This document shows, in pieces, positions 38,819 through 48,319 of a stretch of DNA of 64,000 nt. The notes under the pieces are model-generated. The model was not told the origin of the DNA, did not search any database, and worked only from the letters and a program-made list of their open reading frames with translations. A program made the translations under genes and the position numbers. Source of the stretch: Candidatus Nitrotoga sp. CP45 (GTDB taxonomy: Bacteria; Pseudomonadota; Gammaproteobacteria; Burkholderiales; Gallionellaceae); NCBI GenBank assembly GCA_945874105.1, contig CAMCFJ010000002.1:62001-126000 (forward strand). Direction: 5' to 3'. The first letter of the stretch is position 1. Every line of letters begins with the position of its first letter.

Positions 38819-40081
38819 CTAATGGATGATCCGGGATAAACCACGCTTGGCCAACAGGGCCGCACCGAAGGCAGCTTCAGTGTGTTCCGCTACCAACAGT
38901 GGCACACCTAACAAGCGTTCGCGTATGTTTCCCCACACTTTATTTTTCGCTCCGCCGCCAGTGGATGTAACGGATTTTAGCGGGCTTGCACCGAGTTCAG
39001 CCAGCTTGGCATAACCTGCCGCTTCGATGCGGCTCAAGCCTTGTAGCAGACCGTGCAGAAACAGTACGCCGTCCGCAGGACGCGGGGTAAGACGTGGCGC
39101 CAAGGTGGAATCGTTAATTGGAAAGCGTTCGCCAGGTCGCGGCAACGGGTAGTAATCAAGCGGGCTATCAGTGGCCGGATCAATGTGCTGGCTGAGTTCA
39201 TCTATTTGCGGATCGCCAAAGTATTGCCGCAACACGCCGCCGCCTGCATTGGACGCACCACCCGCCAGCCATAAATTGCCAAAACGATGGCTGTATATGC
39301 CATATTGTGCTGCTTCTACACGTTGCTCCGAAAGTAGCTTGAGTACCATGGTAGTGCCTAGCGAAGTGACAGCTGAGCCGGGCTCATGCACGCCTGCGGC
39401 AATAAAAGCGGCAATACTGTCAGTCGTACCCGCACACACCATGCACGCCGGATTAATCTTGAAATGCTGTGCCGCAAATGAGCTGATGTTGGTAAGGCTT
39501 GCTCCGGGAGCGACAACTTGCGGCAGCAGATGCGCATGCGGCAAATTATTAATCCAATCCGGCCAGCATAAGCGCTCTGCGTCATAACCACTCTTGAGCG
39601 CATTATGATAGTCGCTGACGCCACCCAGCCCGGTAAGCAGCGCAGCGAGCCAGTCCGCCTGATGGAGGAAATGCGCAACGTTTGAAAGTTCGGTGTGCTT
39701 TGTCAGCCACAGGAATTTGGCTAATCCTGAACTTGCGCTGCAAACAACGTGACCCGGTGGGGCAAGCTGCGTTAGCTGTTCCGATTCTTCACGAGCGCGG
39801 TTATCAAAGTAGAGCAACGCGGGAGTGGTCGGCTCCAGCTCTTTGTCACACAATAAAACCGTGGCAGAAGTAGCAGCAATCGCGATGCTTTGTAGCTCAG
39901 CTGCAATCGGTGCGGGTAGACGTTTGAGCAGCGAATGCAGTGCCTCGCGCCAATTCAGATGACCTTGTAAAGCAGCATCCGGATAGAAGATATGATCTTC
40001 ATGGATAATCGTCCCGACTTTGTCCACAACACAAACGCGTGCGCCTGATGTGCCAAAGTCGAGACCGAGATACGATTTCAT
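38819..40081 (-). CDS. FGGY-family carbohydrate kinase (ribulokinase-like)
   Basis: 420 residues from ATG 40081 (MKSYLGLDFGTSGARVCVVD); the upstream ORF extension lacks homology-like sequence. N-terminal phosphate-1 motif GLDFGTSG, catalytic region (LHQADWLAALLTG, DYHNALKSGYDAE), adenosine loop SLGTTMVLK, and C-terminal STGGGAKNKVWGNIRERLLGVPL. It is shorter than typical xylulokinase (~490) and resembles the D-ribulose kinases of cyanobacteria and plants. It would phosphorylate a pentulose. Substrate is inferred. Confidence 0.82.
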   Translation of the reverse strand: MKSYLGLDFGTSGARVCVVDKVGTIIHEDHIFYPDAALQGHLNWREALHSLLKRLPAPIAAELQSIAIAATSATVLLCDKELEPTTPALLYFDNRAREESEQLTQLAPPGHVVCSASSGLAKFLWLTKHTELSNVAHFLHQADWLAALLTGLGGVSDYHNALKSGYDAERLCWPDWINNLPHAHLLPQVVAPGASLTNISSFAAQHFKINPACMVCAGTTDSIAAFIAAGVHEPGSAVTSLGTTMVLKLLSEQRVEAAQYGIYSHRFGNLWLAGGASNAGGGVLRQYFGDPQIDELSQHIDPATDSPLDYYPLPRPGERFPINDSTLAPRLTPRPADGVLFLHGLLQGLSRIEAAGYAKLAELGASPLKSVTSTGGGAKNKVWGNIRERLLGVPLLVAEHTEAAFGAALLAKRGLSRIIH

Positions 40082-40165
40082 GTATGAAGTGAAAGGAAGA
40101 ATGGAAATTAACGTAAAGCTAAAACGTGTCTCCTCATGATACAAAAACTTCGAAACAGAATTAAT

Positions 40166-40714
40166 TTAGAACATTGGTTTTTTCTCGGCTGCTTTATAGC
40201 GCTTGACCCCACCCAAGATCTCCGCCTTGGCTTCCTTGACACCGACCCAGCCATTAATCTTGACCCATTTGCCTATTTCCAGATCCTTATAGTGAGCGAA
40301 GAAATGCGAGATTTGCGCAAGCACAAGTTCCGGCAGATCGGCATGCGATTTTATTTTTCGATAAAGACTGCAAAGCTTATCAACGGGCACAGCCAGTATC
40401 TTGCCATCCTCGCCAGCTTCGTCAGTCATCTTCAACATGCCTATCGGTCTACAACGAACCACCACGCCAGTAATGAGCGACACGGGTGACATGACAAGTA
40501 CATCTACCGGATCCCCGTCTTCCGACAACGTGCGTGGGACATAACCGTAGTTACACGGATAATGCATTGCCGTGGACATGAAACGATCCACGAACATGGC
40601 ACCAGTTTCCTTGTCCACTTCGTATTTCACGGGATCAGCATTCATGGGTATTTCGATGATGACGTTAAAATCGTCGGGAAGGTCGCGACCAGAATTTACT
40701 CGATCTAGATTCAT
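40166..40714 (-). CDS. ppa: Inorganic pyrophosphatase
   Basis: 182 residues, family I. Active-site blocks: [47 protein letters not shown] (three metal-binding Asp) and [15 protein letters not shown]. It drives biosynthesis by hydrolysing PPi, and helps the sugar-nucleotide reactions of the downstream locus. It lies 85 bases upstream of the FGGY kinase, possibly co-transcribed. Confidence 0.96.
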   Translation of the reverse strand: MNLDRVNSGRDLPDDFNVIIEIPMNADPVKYEVDKETGAMFVDRFMSTAMHYPCNYGYVPRTLSEDGDPVDVLVMSPVSLITGVVVRCRPIGMLKMTDEAGEDGKILAVPVDKLCSLYRKIKSHADLPELVLAQISHFFAHYKDLEIGKWVKINGWVGVKEAKAEILGGVKRYKAAEKKPMF

Positions 40715-40801
40715 TTCTATTCCTGGCTAAAAAAATGTTTATTATACCCGCGAGTCTGGCAGACGTTATGCGGGGCAAGGTGTTATCAGCTGTCAATAAT
40801 A

Positions 40802-40942
40802 GGGTGCCTCTAAAAATTCAAATTTCTAAGCAAGACAAGGCACGAGTAAAAAATTTGAGCGCGGCATATAGTTGATATGTAAGCGATAATTTTTTTCGAG
40901 TAACGCCGTATTGTGACGAAAATTGGATTTTTAGAGGTGCCC
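40802..40942. mobile_element. 141-bp MITE-like element, copy 2
   Basis: Same element as 31275-31415, same orientation. Starts GGGTGCCTCTAAAAATTCAA and ends TTGGATTTTTAGAGGTGCCC. AATA flanks it on both sides and may be a 4-bp target duplication. The interior is quasi-palindromic, non-coding, and contains CACGAGTAAAAAATT facing AATTTTTTTCGAG. Located between ppa and an accessory gene. Confidence 0.87.
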
Positions 40943-41046
40943 AATAAACTGGCCTCAGCGTTCATTGTTGCACAAACGACATCATCCCCAGTGAAGCTAT
41001 GCTCCATGGGGATGATGTCTTCCTTGGCGAATTTAAAAACAGCCAT
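40943..41046 (-). pseudogene. Possible gene remnant interrupted by the MITE
   Basis: An ORF opens at ATG 41046 (MAVFKFAKEDIIPMEHSF) and reads about 34 sensible residues before entering the MITE, after which translation is clearly element sequence. It may be the 5' end of a small gene cut by the insertion. The palindrome inside it (40978-41019) would encode repeated acidic residues, so the coding reading could be accidental. No family recognised. Confidence 0.3.
40978..41019. repeat. 12-bp perfect inverted repeat
   Basis: GACATCATCCCC and GGGGATGATGTC face each other around 18 bases. No T-run follows. It lies 36 bases past the MITE and upstream of nothing obvious, so it may be a terminator for the MBL gene, which ends at 41168, or part of an older mobile element. 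Confidence 0.55.
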
Positions 41047-41167
41047 TCAACTGTAGCGAAAAATATTGTTCTGCCTTAAGGGGGCTAAACACCTTTTCAC
41101 TATTTGTTGATTGGCCATCCCCCACTTAATTCAAACTAATTTTTACCTTAACTGAAAAAAATGCACG

Positions 41168-42388
41168 TTACACTTTCATATTCCATTTGTAGCCGAATTC
41201 GTCATTGCCAGTTTCAACCGGCACTATCTTATGCGGTGTGTGCGGTGAAGCAGGTGCAGGCTCATCAAGAGCAGGCCCCTCCTTGGTCAAGTTGAATACT
41301 ACTGGCTCAGGTTTATCATCCTGAAGTGGAGAGTAGAGCAAAGGTGCGTTCGCCCGAGTATCAGGGTTCAAGAATCGAGTTCCATCCGCATCTTTCAATA
41401 TTCCAAGATATTTTTGCCTGGCTTCCCAGCTAGGCAGCACGTCATCATTGTGCTTGACCTCTTTGCTGCTGGATACAACGAAACCATCACCTTCCACTTG
41501 GCCCAGTGCCTTAAGTGCACTCTCGGAATACTCGTACTTGCCCCCTTGATTTTTTCGCGCCATAGCATCAATAGAACAGTGATGTGGTGCAAGCAAGATA
41601 TTCCAACTGAGCTTATCCGTATTGTTTTGATAATCCTGCCAAATACGATCCCAAACCCCGACTGTCGCATCGCCTCCCAACATAATGCGATTCGTCCCAC
41701 CAAAAACTTTAACTGTCCAACGTATGACCAAGCTAGTGTCGTTAACGTCTGGTTGATCTTCACCTGATATAACAGGAGAAAGAACATACGCTTCAATATT
41801 TCGCGAAAAAGTTTTTACTAATCCAGATGGTGATGCTTCTAATACGCTAATTCTATTGCCATTCAATTCTGATTCTTTACTACCTTGAAGATTCAGCCTA
41901 CGTTTAATCTCCTGAAATACGGGTTTGGACTCATCAGTCTCAAATTTTGAGTCTGTAAAACAAGGGTTGATCCATATCTCCTCAATAAGAATCAATTTAT
42001 CATCTTCTTTTGGACGATCCTCAAATTCGACAGGTTCACCGTGATAAAAAAGTTTGTCGAAACCGGTCAGGTTGTTCTGGTCCGGGTGAGTCAGAACCAA
42101 GAGCGACAATCGATACTCTCGGTTACTCCGATAACTGGATTGATAGCAAGCATATTGAAGATCAAGAGCAAAGTCGTAGTAGATCCACTGAAACGGCTTT
42201 GATGCCTCCTCATGCCCAAGAGTGGCGGCGTTTCCTACATTACCGTTAACATCAATGGAACTTCTAAAACGATCTGTATGCCGTTCGCAACGATAATTGA
42301 TATCTGTCAGTATCGTTTTATCATTCGCCTCGATTAAGGTGGTATCTCCATTGCCGACTGGGAAGAAAGTAACACGATTTATAGACAT
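41168..42388 (-). CDS. MBL-fold protein, ComEC/Rec2-like, orphan
   Basis: 406 residues, no signal peptide. The N-terminus NRVTFFPVGNGDTTLIEANDKTILTDINY is the first MBL strand-loop; VLTHPDQNNLTGF sits where HxDxxHxxG belongs (here with N in place of the second His), followed by RIMLGGDA and LLAPHHCS. This pattern matches ComEC/Rec2-type MBL proteins found alone or in conflict systems, with a partly degenerate metal site. The last 60 residues are Pro/Glu-rich. It stands alone between a MITE and the rfb genes and reads AT-richer than the housekeeping genes. Function unknown. Confidence 0.7.
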   Translation of the reverse strand: MSINRVTFFPVGNGDTTLIEANDKTILTDINYRCERHTDRFRSSIDVNGNVGNAATLGHEEASKPFQWIYYDFALDLQYACYQSSYRSNREYRLSLLVLTHPDQNNLTGFDKLFYHGEPVEFEDRPKEDDKLILIEEIWINPCFTDSKFETDESKPVFQEIKRRLNLQGSKESELNGNRISVLEASPSGLVKTFSRNIEAYVLSPVISGEDQPDVNDTSLVIRWTVKVFGGTNRIMLGGDATVGVWDRIWQDYQNNTDKLSWNILLAPHHCSIDAMARKNQGGKYEYSESALKALGQVEGDGFVVSSSKEVKHNDDVLPSWEARQKYLGILKDADGTRFLNPDTRANAPLLYSPLQDDKPEPVVFNLTKEGPALDEPAPASPHTPHKIVPVETGNDEFGYKWNMKV

Positions 42389-42544
42389 TATTTGCCTTCC
42401 TTTTTGTGAATTTTTCTATAACAACTAACCATTATACTTGATTAATTAAAAAAACATGACCACCAAGCTCAATCAATGTATTTTTGAATATTATAAGGCT
42501 AACTCATGGTTGCTGTGACTGCTCTTGCCCACCCAAGAAGAATT

Positions 42545-43093
42545 TTATGAAAATAATTCCGCCTTGGCAAAAAAAGACCCCTCTTGATCCTTTTGGGACA
42601 AAATTGGAGCGTTCTGGTCAAGATGCCAATCAATAGCCAAGTCGGGATCGTTCCATAGGATAGAGCGCTCATATTCAGGCGCCCAATAATTTGTTGTCTT
42701 ATAAAGAAATTCTGCATATTCGCTAAGCACGACGAAGCCGTGGGCAAACCCTTCCGGCACCCATAACATCCGTTTGTTTTCGGCAGAAAGCACGACACCC
42801 TCCCATAAACCGAAAGTGGGTGATGATTTACGAATATCCACTGCCACATCGAATACTTCTCCTGCCACTACTCGAACCAACTTGCCCTGTGGCTGATTGA
42901 TTTGATAATGCAGGCCTCGCAGCACATGCCGAGCCGATCGGGAGTGGTTATCCTGGACGAAGTTAACGGATCGCCCGGTGATACTCTCAAAGACTTTTTG
43001 ATTGAAACTCTCGAAAAAAAACCCACGGGCATCACCAAACACTTTGGGCTCTATAATTAAAAGGTCGGCTATTGCAGTTTGAATAACTTGCAT
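42545..43093 (-). CDS. rfbC: dTDP-4-dehydrorhamnose 3,5-epimerase
   Basis: 182 residues, standard. Cupin fold with the catalytic block RHVLRGLHYQ (catalytic His), then GKLVRVVAGEVFDVAVDIRKSSPTFG and VPEGFAHGFVVLSE, and YWAPEYERSILWNDPDLAIDW at the end. Third step of dTDP-L-rhamnose synthesis. Two bases after rfbA. Confidence 0.96.
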   Translation of the reverse strand: MQVIQTAIADLLIIEPKVFGDARGFFFESFNQKVFESITGRSVNFVQDNHSRSARHVLRGLHYQINQPQGKLVRVVAGEVFDVAVDIRKSSPTFGLWEGVVLSAENKRMLWVPEGFAHGFVVLSEYAEFLYKTTNYWAPEYERSILWNDPDLAIDWHLDQNAPILSQKDQEGSFFAKAELFS

Positions 43094-43095
43094 AT

Positions 43096-43971
43096 TTAAT
43101 AAACTTTCTCTTTTAGAATGTCGAGCAGATACCGGCCATAACCATTCTTTGCCAGTGGCTCGGCCAACCGTTCCATTTGCTCTACCGTGATGTAACCTCG
43201 GCGAAATGCAACCTCTTCCGGGCAGGCAATCTTCAAGCCTTGACGCTTTTCTAGTGTCTGAATAAACAGTGAAGCTTCCAACAATGAATCATGCGTACCC
43301 GTATCCAACCACGCATAGCCACGCCCCATAACCTGCACATCCAGTTTTCCGCTATCGAGGTAAATCTGATTGACCGTGGTAATTTCCAATTCACCACGTG
43401 CAGAAGGCTTAACGGATTTGGCAATCTCAATAACGTTGTTGTCGTAAAAATAGAGACCCGTCACGGCATAATTGGACTTGGGTCTTTTGGGCTTTTCTTC
43501 CAGACTGATTGCACGCCCTGTAGCATCAAACTCCACTACTCCGTAACGTTCCGGGTCATTGACATGGTAGGCAAACACCGTGCCGCCCTCCAACTTGGTT
43601 CTGGCGGCTGAAAGATTTTTTTCGAAGTCGTGGCCATAAAAAATATTATCCCCCAGCACCAACGAGCAGGAGTCATTTCCGATAAAAGACTCGCCAATAA
43701 TAAATGCTTGCGCGAGCCCATCCGGTGAAGGCTGTATGGCAAAGGAGAAATTCATTCCCCACTGTGTGCCATCTCCCAGCAACTGTTCGAAACGCGGTAT
43801 ATCCTGCGGTGTGGAGATGATCAGGATATCCTGAATGCCGGCCAGCATAAGCGTGGTCAACGGATAGTAAATCATCGGTTTGTCGTAAACGGGCAATAAC
43901 TGTTTGGAGATGGATCGGGTTGCCGGGTAAAGTCGGGTGCCGGAGCCTCCTGCGAGTATGATTCCTTTCAT
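43096..43971 (-). CDS. rfbA: Glucose-1-phosphate thymidylyltransferase
   Basis: 291 residues. Nucleotidyltransferase motif [36 protein letters not shown], then [13 protein letters not shown] and the sugar-binding [20 protein letters not shown] and [17 protein letters not shown]. Makes dTDP-glucose from dTTP and Glc-1-P. ATGA overlap with the rfbB stop. Confidence 0.97.
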   Translation of the reverse strand: MKGIILAGGSGTRLYPATRSISKQLLPVYDKPMIYYPLTTLMLAGIQDILIISTPQDIPRFEQLLGDGTQWGMNFSFAIQPSPDGLAQAFIIGESFIGNDSCSLVLGDNIFYGHDFEKNLSAARTKLEGGTVFAYHVNDPERYGVVEFDATGRAISLEEKPKRPKSNYAVTGLYFYDNNVIEIAKSVKPSARGELEITTVNQIYLDSGKLDVQVMGRGYAWLDTGTHDSLLEASLFIQTLEKRQGLKIACPEEVAFRRGYITVEQMERLAEPLAKNGYGRYLLDILKEKVY

Positions 43972-45035
43972 GATGTTTCCCTATCACCGTAATTTTGTTG
44001 GATCCAATTTTGATATTCTCCACTAATTACAGCATCAACCCAATCTGTGTTAGTCAAATACCATTGCACTGTCTTGCGTAATCCGGTTTCAAAAGTTTCC
44101 AGCGGTTTCCAACCCAGTTCATGGGCGATTTTGCCAGCATCGATCGCGTAGCGATGGTCATGCCCGGGTCTGTCCTGTACGTAGGTGACAAGGGATGCAT
44201 ACGGCGCACCTTGAGGGCGCAGCTCATCCAGAATAGTGCAAATCGCATGAACCACTTCCAGATTGGTTTTTTCATTCCAGCCGCCGATATTGTAGGTTTC
44301 CCCAACCCGGCCCTGCTCCAGTACCAAGCGCAGGGCACGCGCATGATCATCCACATACAACCAGTCGCGGATGTTGTCGCCCTTGCCATAAATGGGTAGC
44401 AGTTTACCTTTGCATGCGTTCAAAATTATCAACGGAATGAGCTTCTCCGGAAAATGATAAGGCCCGTAATTATTGGAGCAGTTGGTGGTGACCACGGGCA
44501 AGCCGTAAGTATGGTGCCACGCACGCACCAGATGGTCTGAAGACGCTTTGCTTGCCGAATAAGGTGAGTTTGGCTGGTAAGCGGTATTCTCGGTAAAAAA
44601 ACCGGTTTCACCGAGGCTGCCATATACCTCATCTGTGGAAATATGGTGGAAGCGAAAAGTGTTTTTTCGTTCTGCCGAAAGCTCATTCCAGTATTCCCGC
44701 GCAGCGTTCAGAAGAGTGTAAGTGCCAATAATATTGGTTTCAATAAAGGCGGCCGGGCCGGTGATAGATCGATCGACATGGGATTCCGCAGCCAAATGCA
44801 TCACCGCATCCGGCTGATGTTCATTAAATAAACTCGCGACTTTCGCAGCATCACAAATATCCACATGCTCGAAGCAATAGCGGGGATTGTCTGCTACCGA
44901 TATCAGGGACTGTAAATTGCCGGCATAGGTCAGCTTATCGACGTTAATGACAGTAGCGTCGGTTTCCGTGATCAGCTGGCGAATAACCGCAGAGCCGATA
45001 AACCCGGCACCGCCGGTAATAAGGATTTTTCTCAT
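43968..45035 (-). CDS. rfbB: dTDP-glucose 4,6-dehydratase
   Basis: 355 residues. NAD-binding [19 protein letters not shown], the catalytic [13 protein letters not shown] and [12 protein letters not shown] (Tyr-x3-Lys), and [16 protein letters not shown]. Makes dTDP-4-keto-6-deoxyglucose. First gene of rfbB-A-C. rfbD, needed for dTDP-L-rhamnose, is not in the window; it could lie elsewhere, or the keto sugar feeds another route. Confidence 0.97.
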   Translation of the reverse strand: MRKILITGGAGFIGSAVIRQLITETDATVINVDKLTYAGNLQSLISVADNPRYCFEHVDICDAAKVASLFNEHQPDAVMHLAAESHVDRSITGPAAFIETNIIGTYTLLNAAREYWNELSAERKNTFRFHHISTDEVYGSLGETGFFTENTAYQPNSPYSASKASSDHLVRAWHHTYGLPVVTTNCSNNYGPYHFPEKLIPLIILNACKGKLLPIYGKGDNIRDWLYVDDHARALRLVLEQGRVGETYNIGGWNEKTNLEVVHAICTILDELRPQGAPYASLVTYVQDRPGHDHRYAIDAGKIAHELGWKPLETFETGLRKTVQWYLTNTDWVDAVISGEYQNWIQQNYGDRETS

Positions 45036-45074
45036 GGTTTGGAGGATTGATATGTCGTCTTATCTTGCGTTATT

Positions 45075-46346
45075 TTACTGAAGGTGGCTATCAATAAAAT
45101 GGGTTATATGCTGCAGCGCTTGCTCTGTTGCGCCACGATGGGTTCGTACAAAATGCAGTCCGGCTTGGCCGATTTTTGTCAGCTGACCCGGGTTGGCAAG
45201 CAGGTTTTGTAAACCTTGCGCCAGGTCGGCCGAATTCTGTATCCGCACGGCTGCTCCGCACTCGACAGCAAGCTGGCTGGCTTGTGCGAAATTGTATGTG
45301 TGTGGACCAATAAACACAGGCTTGCCTACGGCGCAAGCTTCAATGAGGTTTTGCCCTCCAAATGGCAGCAAACTGCCGCCAATGAAGGCAAGGTCGCAGG
45401 CGGCATAATAGGCAAACATTTCTCCCATGCTATCACCCAATACCACTTGGGTGTCTGGCGCAATCGGACAGTTTTCACTTCTGCGCTGAAAGCGAATGCC
45501 TTGCTGAGTGAGCATGTCAGCTACGTCGTCGAAGCGTTGCGGGTGGCGAGGCACAATGACGGTTAGCAGATGAGGAATGTCTACCTGCTTAAGCATGTAT
45601 AGCAATAGCATCTCTTCTCCGGTGCGTGTGCTGGCTGCCAGAAAAATCTTCCTGTCTTTGCCAAACTGGTTGCGCATTTTTTCACCCAGATTCAGCATCA
45701 CCGATGGTGGTTGAATGTCAAATTTCAGATTGCCCATGACAGATACATTGCTTGCACCTAATCCAGCAATGCGTGCAGCATCAACTTCGCTTTGCGCAGA
45801 AATAGCGCTCAATTCGTTCAAGCCCAGTCGCGTCAAGTTCGGGTAGCGTGCATAACGTGCAGCAGATTTCTCGGATAACCGTGCATTTAGCAACAGCAAG
45901 GGAATTTGCATGGTGTGGCAACCATGGATCAAATTAAACCAGATTTCGGTTTCCATCAAAATTCCGATGCGTGGACGAAAGTGTTGCAAGAAACGCTTGA
46001 CAGCAAATGGGTAGTCGTAAGGCAAATATACCCTCAGGACATCACTGCCGTAAAGCTGTTCACTCGCTGCGCGACCGGTCGGGGTGGTGTGTGTAAGCAG
46101 TAGCTGATGATGCGGGTAACTTTCCCGTAAACGTTGCACCAAGCTGGCCGCTGCATGAGTTTCTCCAACTGATACGGTATGCAGCCAGATTAACGGTTTA
46201 TCACTGCGAGCAGAATAGCGCCCGAAACGTTCATCAATATGCTGCAGGTACTCACGTTGTTTGCGTGCGCGCCAGAGCAGATGGAAAAATATATATGGCA
46301 AAAAAAGCCACAGCAAAAAACTATAAGTCCGACGAGGGTTAAACAT
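45075..46346 (-). CDS. waaA: 3-deoxy-D-manno-octulosonate transferase
   Basis: 423 residues from ATG 46346; the ORF track starts seven codons earlier. N-terminal membrane anchor (SFLLWLFLPYIFFHLLW), then the GT30 fold with IWLHTVSVGETHAA, LLTHTTPTGR, LMETEIWFNLI and the C-terminal GGSLLPFGGQNLIEACAVGKPVFIGPHTYNF. It adds Kdo to lipid A on the inner membrane. Located among the polysaccharide genes; other core genes are not seen. Confidence 0.95.
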   Translation of the reverse strand: MFNPRRTYSFLLWLFLPYIFFHLLWRARKQREYLQHIDERFGRYSARSDKPLIWLHTVSVGETHAAASLVQRLRESYPHHQLLLTHTTPTGRAASEQLYGSDVLRVYLPYDYPFAVKRFLQHFRPRIGILMETEIWFNLIHGCHTMQIPLLLLNARLSEKSAARYARYPNLTRLGLNELSAISAQSEVDAARIAGLGASNVSVMGNLKFDIQPPSVMLNLGEKMRNQFGKDRKIFLAASTRTGEEMLLLYMLKQVDIPHLLTVIVPRHPQRFDDVADMLTQQGIRFQRRSENCPIAPDTQVVLGDSMGEMFAYYAACDLAFIGGSLLPFGGQNLIEACAVGKPVFIGPHTYNFAQASQLAVECGAAVRIQNSADLAQGLQNLLANPGQLTKIGQAGLHFVRTHRGATEQALQHITHFIDSHLQ

Positions 46347-46444
46347 AACTAAGCGAATATCATGCAACCAGAGTTAATTTGGCAGACCAGCAATAAGCGC
46401 GGATGAATCATCCAGAATAAGGGCGTCAGGCAAACGGCAATCAT

Positions 46445-48319
46445 TCATTTTTTAACGCCATTGGAATCTGGGCAGTATTCCGGTATCCATTGTGTCAAGG
46501 CACGTTTAACTTCTGCATCGCTCTGCGTAGCGTGTGTGCTAAACCAAATCAATAAGTTCTCCAGCCATTCGGCGTCCACTTCACGCGCCTGTGCGATGCG
46601 CAGTTTTATATGTGGAGTGGGCAAAGTGTGCTCGTTGTCGGCCAGCAGTTCCTCGAATAGCTTTTCACCCAAGCGCAGGCCAGTGAATTCAATCCGAATA
46701 TCATCCTTGCTGAGGCCGGAAAGGCGAATAAGGTCATTCGCCAGATCAACAATTTTTACTGGATCGCCCATGTCCAATACAAATATTTCACCGCCTTTGC
46801 CCATCAAACTGGCCTGCAATACTAATTGTGCAGCCTCCGGAATCGACATGAAATAACGTGTAATGTCCGGATGTGTGACAGTAATTGGCCCACCTTTCGC
46901 AATCTGTTCGCGGAATTTTGGGATGACGCTACCGGTGCTGCCCAAAACGTTGCCGAAACGCACCATGACGAAGCGCGTTCCGCCAGGCTGCTGCAATCCC
47001 TGGCAGACCATTTCTGCCAGACGTTTACTCGCGCCCATCACATTGGTTGGGTTGACCGCTTTGTCGGTAGAAATCAATACAAATTTCGCTACATCATGGC
47101 GCTGTGCAGCAGTGGCGACCGACCATGTACCCAGCACGTTATTGCGTATCGCCTGCCAAGCGTTATGTTGCTCCATGAGGGGGACATGCTTGTATGCGGC
47201 TGCGTGAAATACCACCGCAGGCTTATACTCGGAAAAAACTTGATCAAGGCGGGTGGAATCACGCACGTCGCCAATCAGGCAGACAATATCGACGCCATCG
47301 AATTTCGCGGCCAGCTCCTGTTCCATGTTATATAACGCAAATTCACTCAACTCGAATATCACTAAAGTACGCGGTTTAAAGTTTATGATCTGGCGACATA
47401 ATTCAGAGCCGATTGATCCACCGGCACCGGTTATCAGCACGGTTTTGCTGGTGAATAATTCTTGCAGTCCGGCCGCATCCAATTGAACCGGATCACGTCC
47501 CAGCAGATCATCCAGCTCCACGGCACGCAACTGCGAAATGGCAACACGTCCACTTAACAGGTCATCGAATGACGGTACCGTCAGCACCTTAACTCTGGCC
47601 AGATTACAAATTTCAATCGCACGCTGGCGCACTTGGTGCGAGGCCGATGGCATGGCGATAATGGCTTGTTTGACACTCATGTGTTCCGTCCATTGCGGCA
47701 GGCTATCCAGCGCGCCCAGCACCTTTACCCCATTGAGGATGAGCCCATGTTTATCCACATTGTCGTCCAGAAAACCTACCAGCCTCCAGTCGCGGCTGCG
47801 TGCAAGCTCCTTGGACAAGCCTACAGCTGCATCGCTCGCTCCCAACACTAGAACTGGCTCTACATTTACGTTGAGATTGCGATACAAACCATGCTCTTTC
47901 CAGAGACGATAAATGAAACGGCTCCCGCCCATTACAAGCAACAATAGCGCAGGATTAATCACTAGTACCGAACGCGGTATTACGGCACTGATACGAAACA
48001 TCCACAACACCAAGGGAATGAGCGCGGCAGCCGTCAACACCGCCAAAAAAATTCGGCGCAAGTCAGTTACACTGGCATAGCGCCATAGGCCACGATATAA
48101 ACCAAAGCGCCAGAAAACAATACTTTGCAAGGGGACTACCCAGATCAGGGTATGCAGCATCTCATCAATGAAATGGGGTGGTGGTTCGAAATTGAAGCGC
48201 AACAGATAAGCCAAGCTCCAGGCAAATGCCGCCGCCACAAAGTCATGCAGCATGGCCAGCAGAGTACGCAAATCTAATCTAGCCACGCTGGTTTCGCTGA
48301 AATGCTTTCCAGCGATCAT
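46445..48319 (-). CDS. WbpM-like UDP-HexNAc 4,6-dehydratase, membrane-bound
   Basis: 624 residues (start ATG 48319 or GTG 48286, which overlaps the previous stop). Four N-terminal membrane helices (about 20-120), a CoA-like Rossmann domain (VLVLGASDAAVGLSKEL), then the catalytic SDR with TGAGGSIGSELCRQI. The active site reads STDKAVNPTNVMGASK: Met replaces the usual Tyr, the S-M-K triad of WbpM/PglF-type enzymes. It converts UDP-GlcNAc to the 4-keto-6-deoxy sugar for QuiNAc, FucNAc or Bac. Forms a trio with the next two genes. Confidence 0.92.
   Translation of the reverse strand: MIAGKHFSETSVARLDLRTLLAMLHDFVAAAFAWSLAYLLRFNFEPPPHFIDEMLHTLIWVVPLQSIVFWRFGLYRGLWRYASVTDLRRIFLAVLTAAALIPLVLWMFRISAVIPRSVLVINPALLLLVMGGSRFIYRLWKEHGLYRNLNVNVEPVLVLGASDAAVGLSKELARSRDWRLVGFLDDNVDKHGLILNGVKVLGALDSLPQWTEHMSVKQAIIAMPSASHQVRQRAIEICNLARVKVLTVPSFDDLLSGRVAISQLRAVELDDLLGRDPVQLDAAGLQELFTSKTVLITGAGGSIGSELCRQIINFKPRTLVIFELSEFALYNMEQELAAKFDGVDIVCLIGDVRDSTRLDQVFSEYKPAVVFHAAAYKHVPLMEQHNAWQAIRNNVLGTWSVATAAQRHDVAKFVLISTDKAVNPTNVMGASKRLAEMVCQGLQQPGGTRFVMVRFGNVLGSTGSVIPKFREQIAKGGPITVTHPDITRYFMSIPEAAQLVLQASLMGKGGEIFVLDMGDPVKIVDLANDLIRLSGLSKDDIRIEFTGLRLGEKLFEELLADNEHTLPTPHIKLRIAQAREVDAEWLENLLIWFSTHATQSDAEVKRALTQWIPEYCPDSNGVKK

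Noticed and set aside
47538-47912. Plus-strand ORF opposite the WbpM-like dehydratase
   Set aside because: Antisense shadow; the minus-strand protein has intact SDR motifs throughout.
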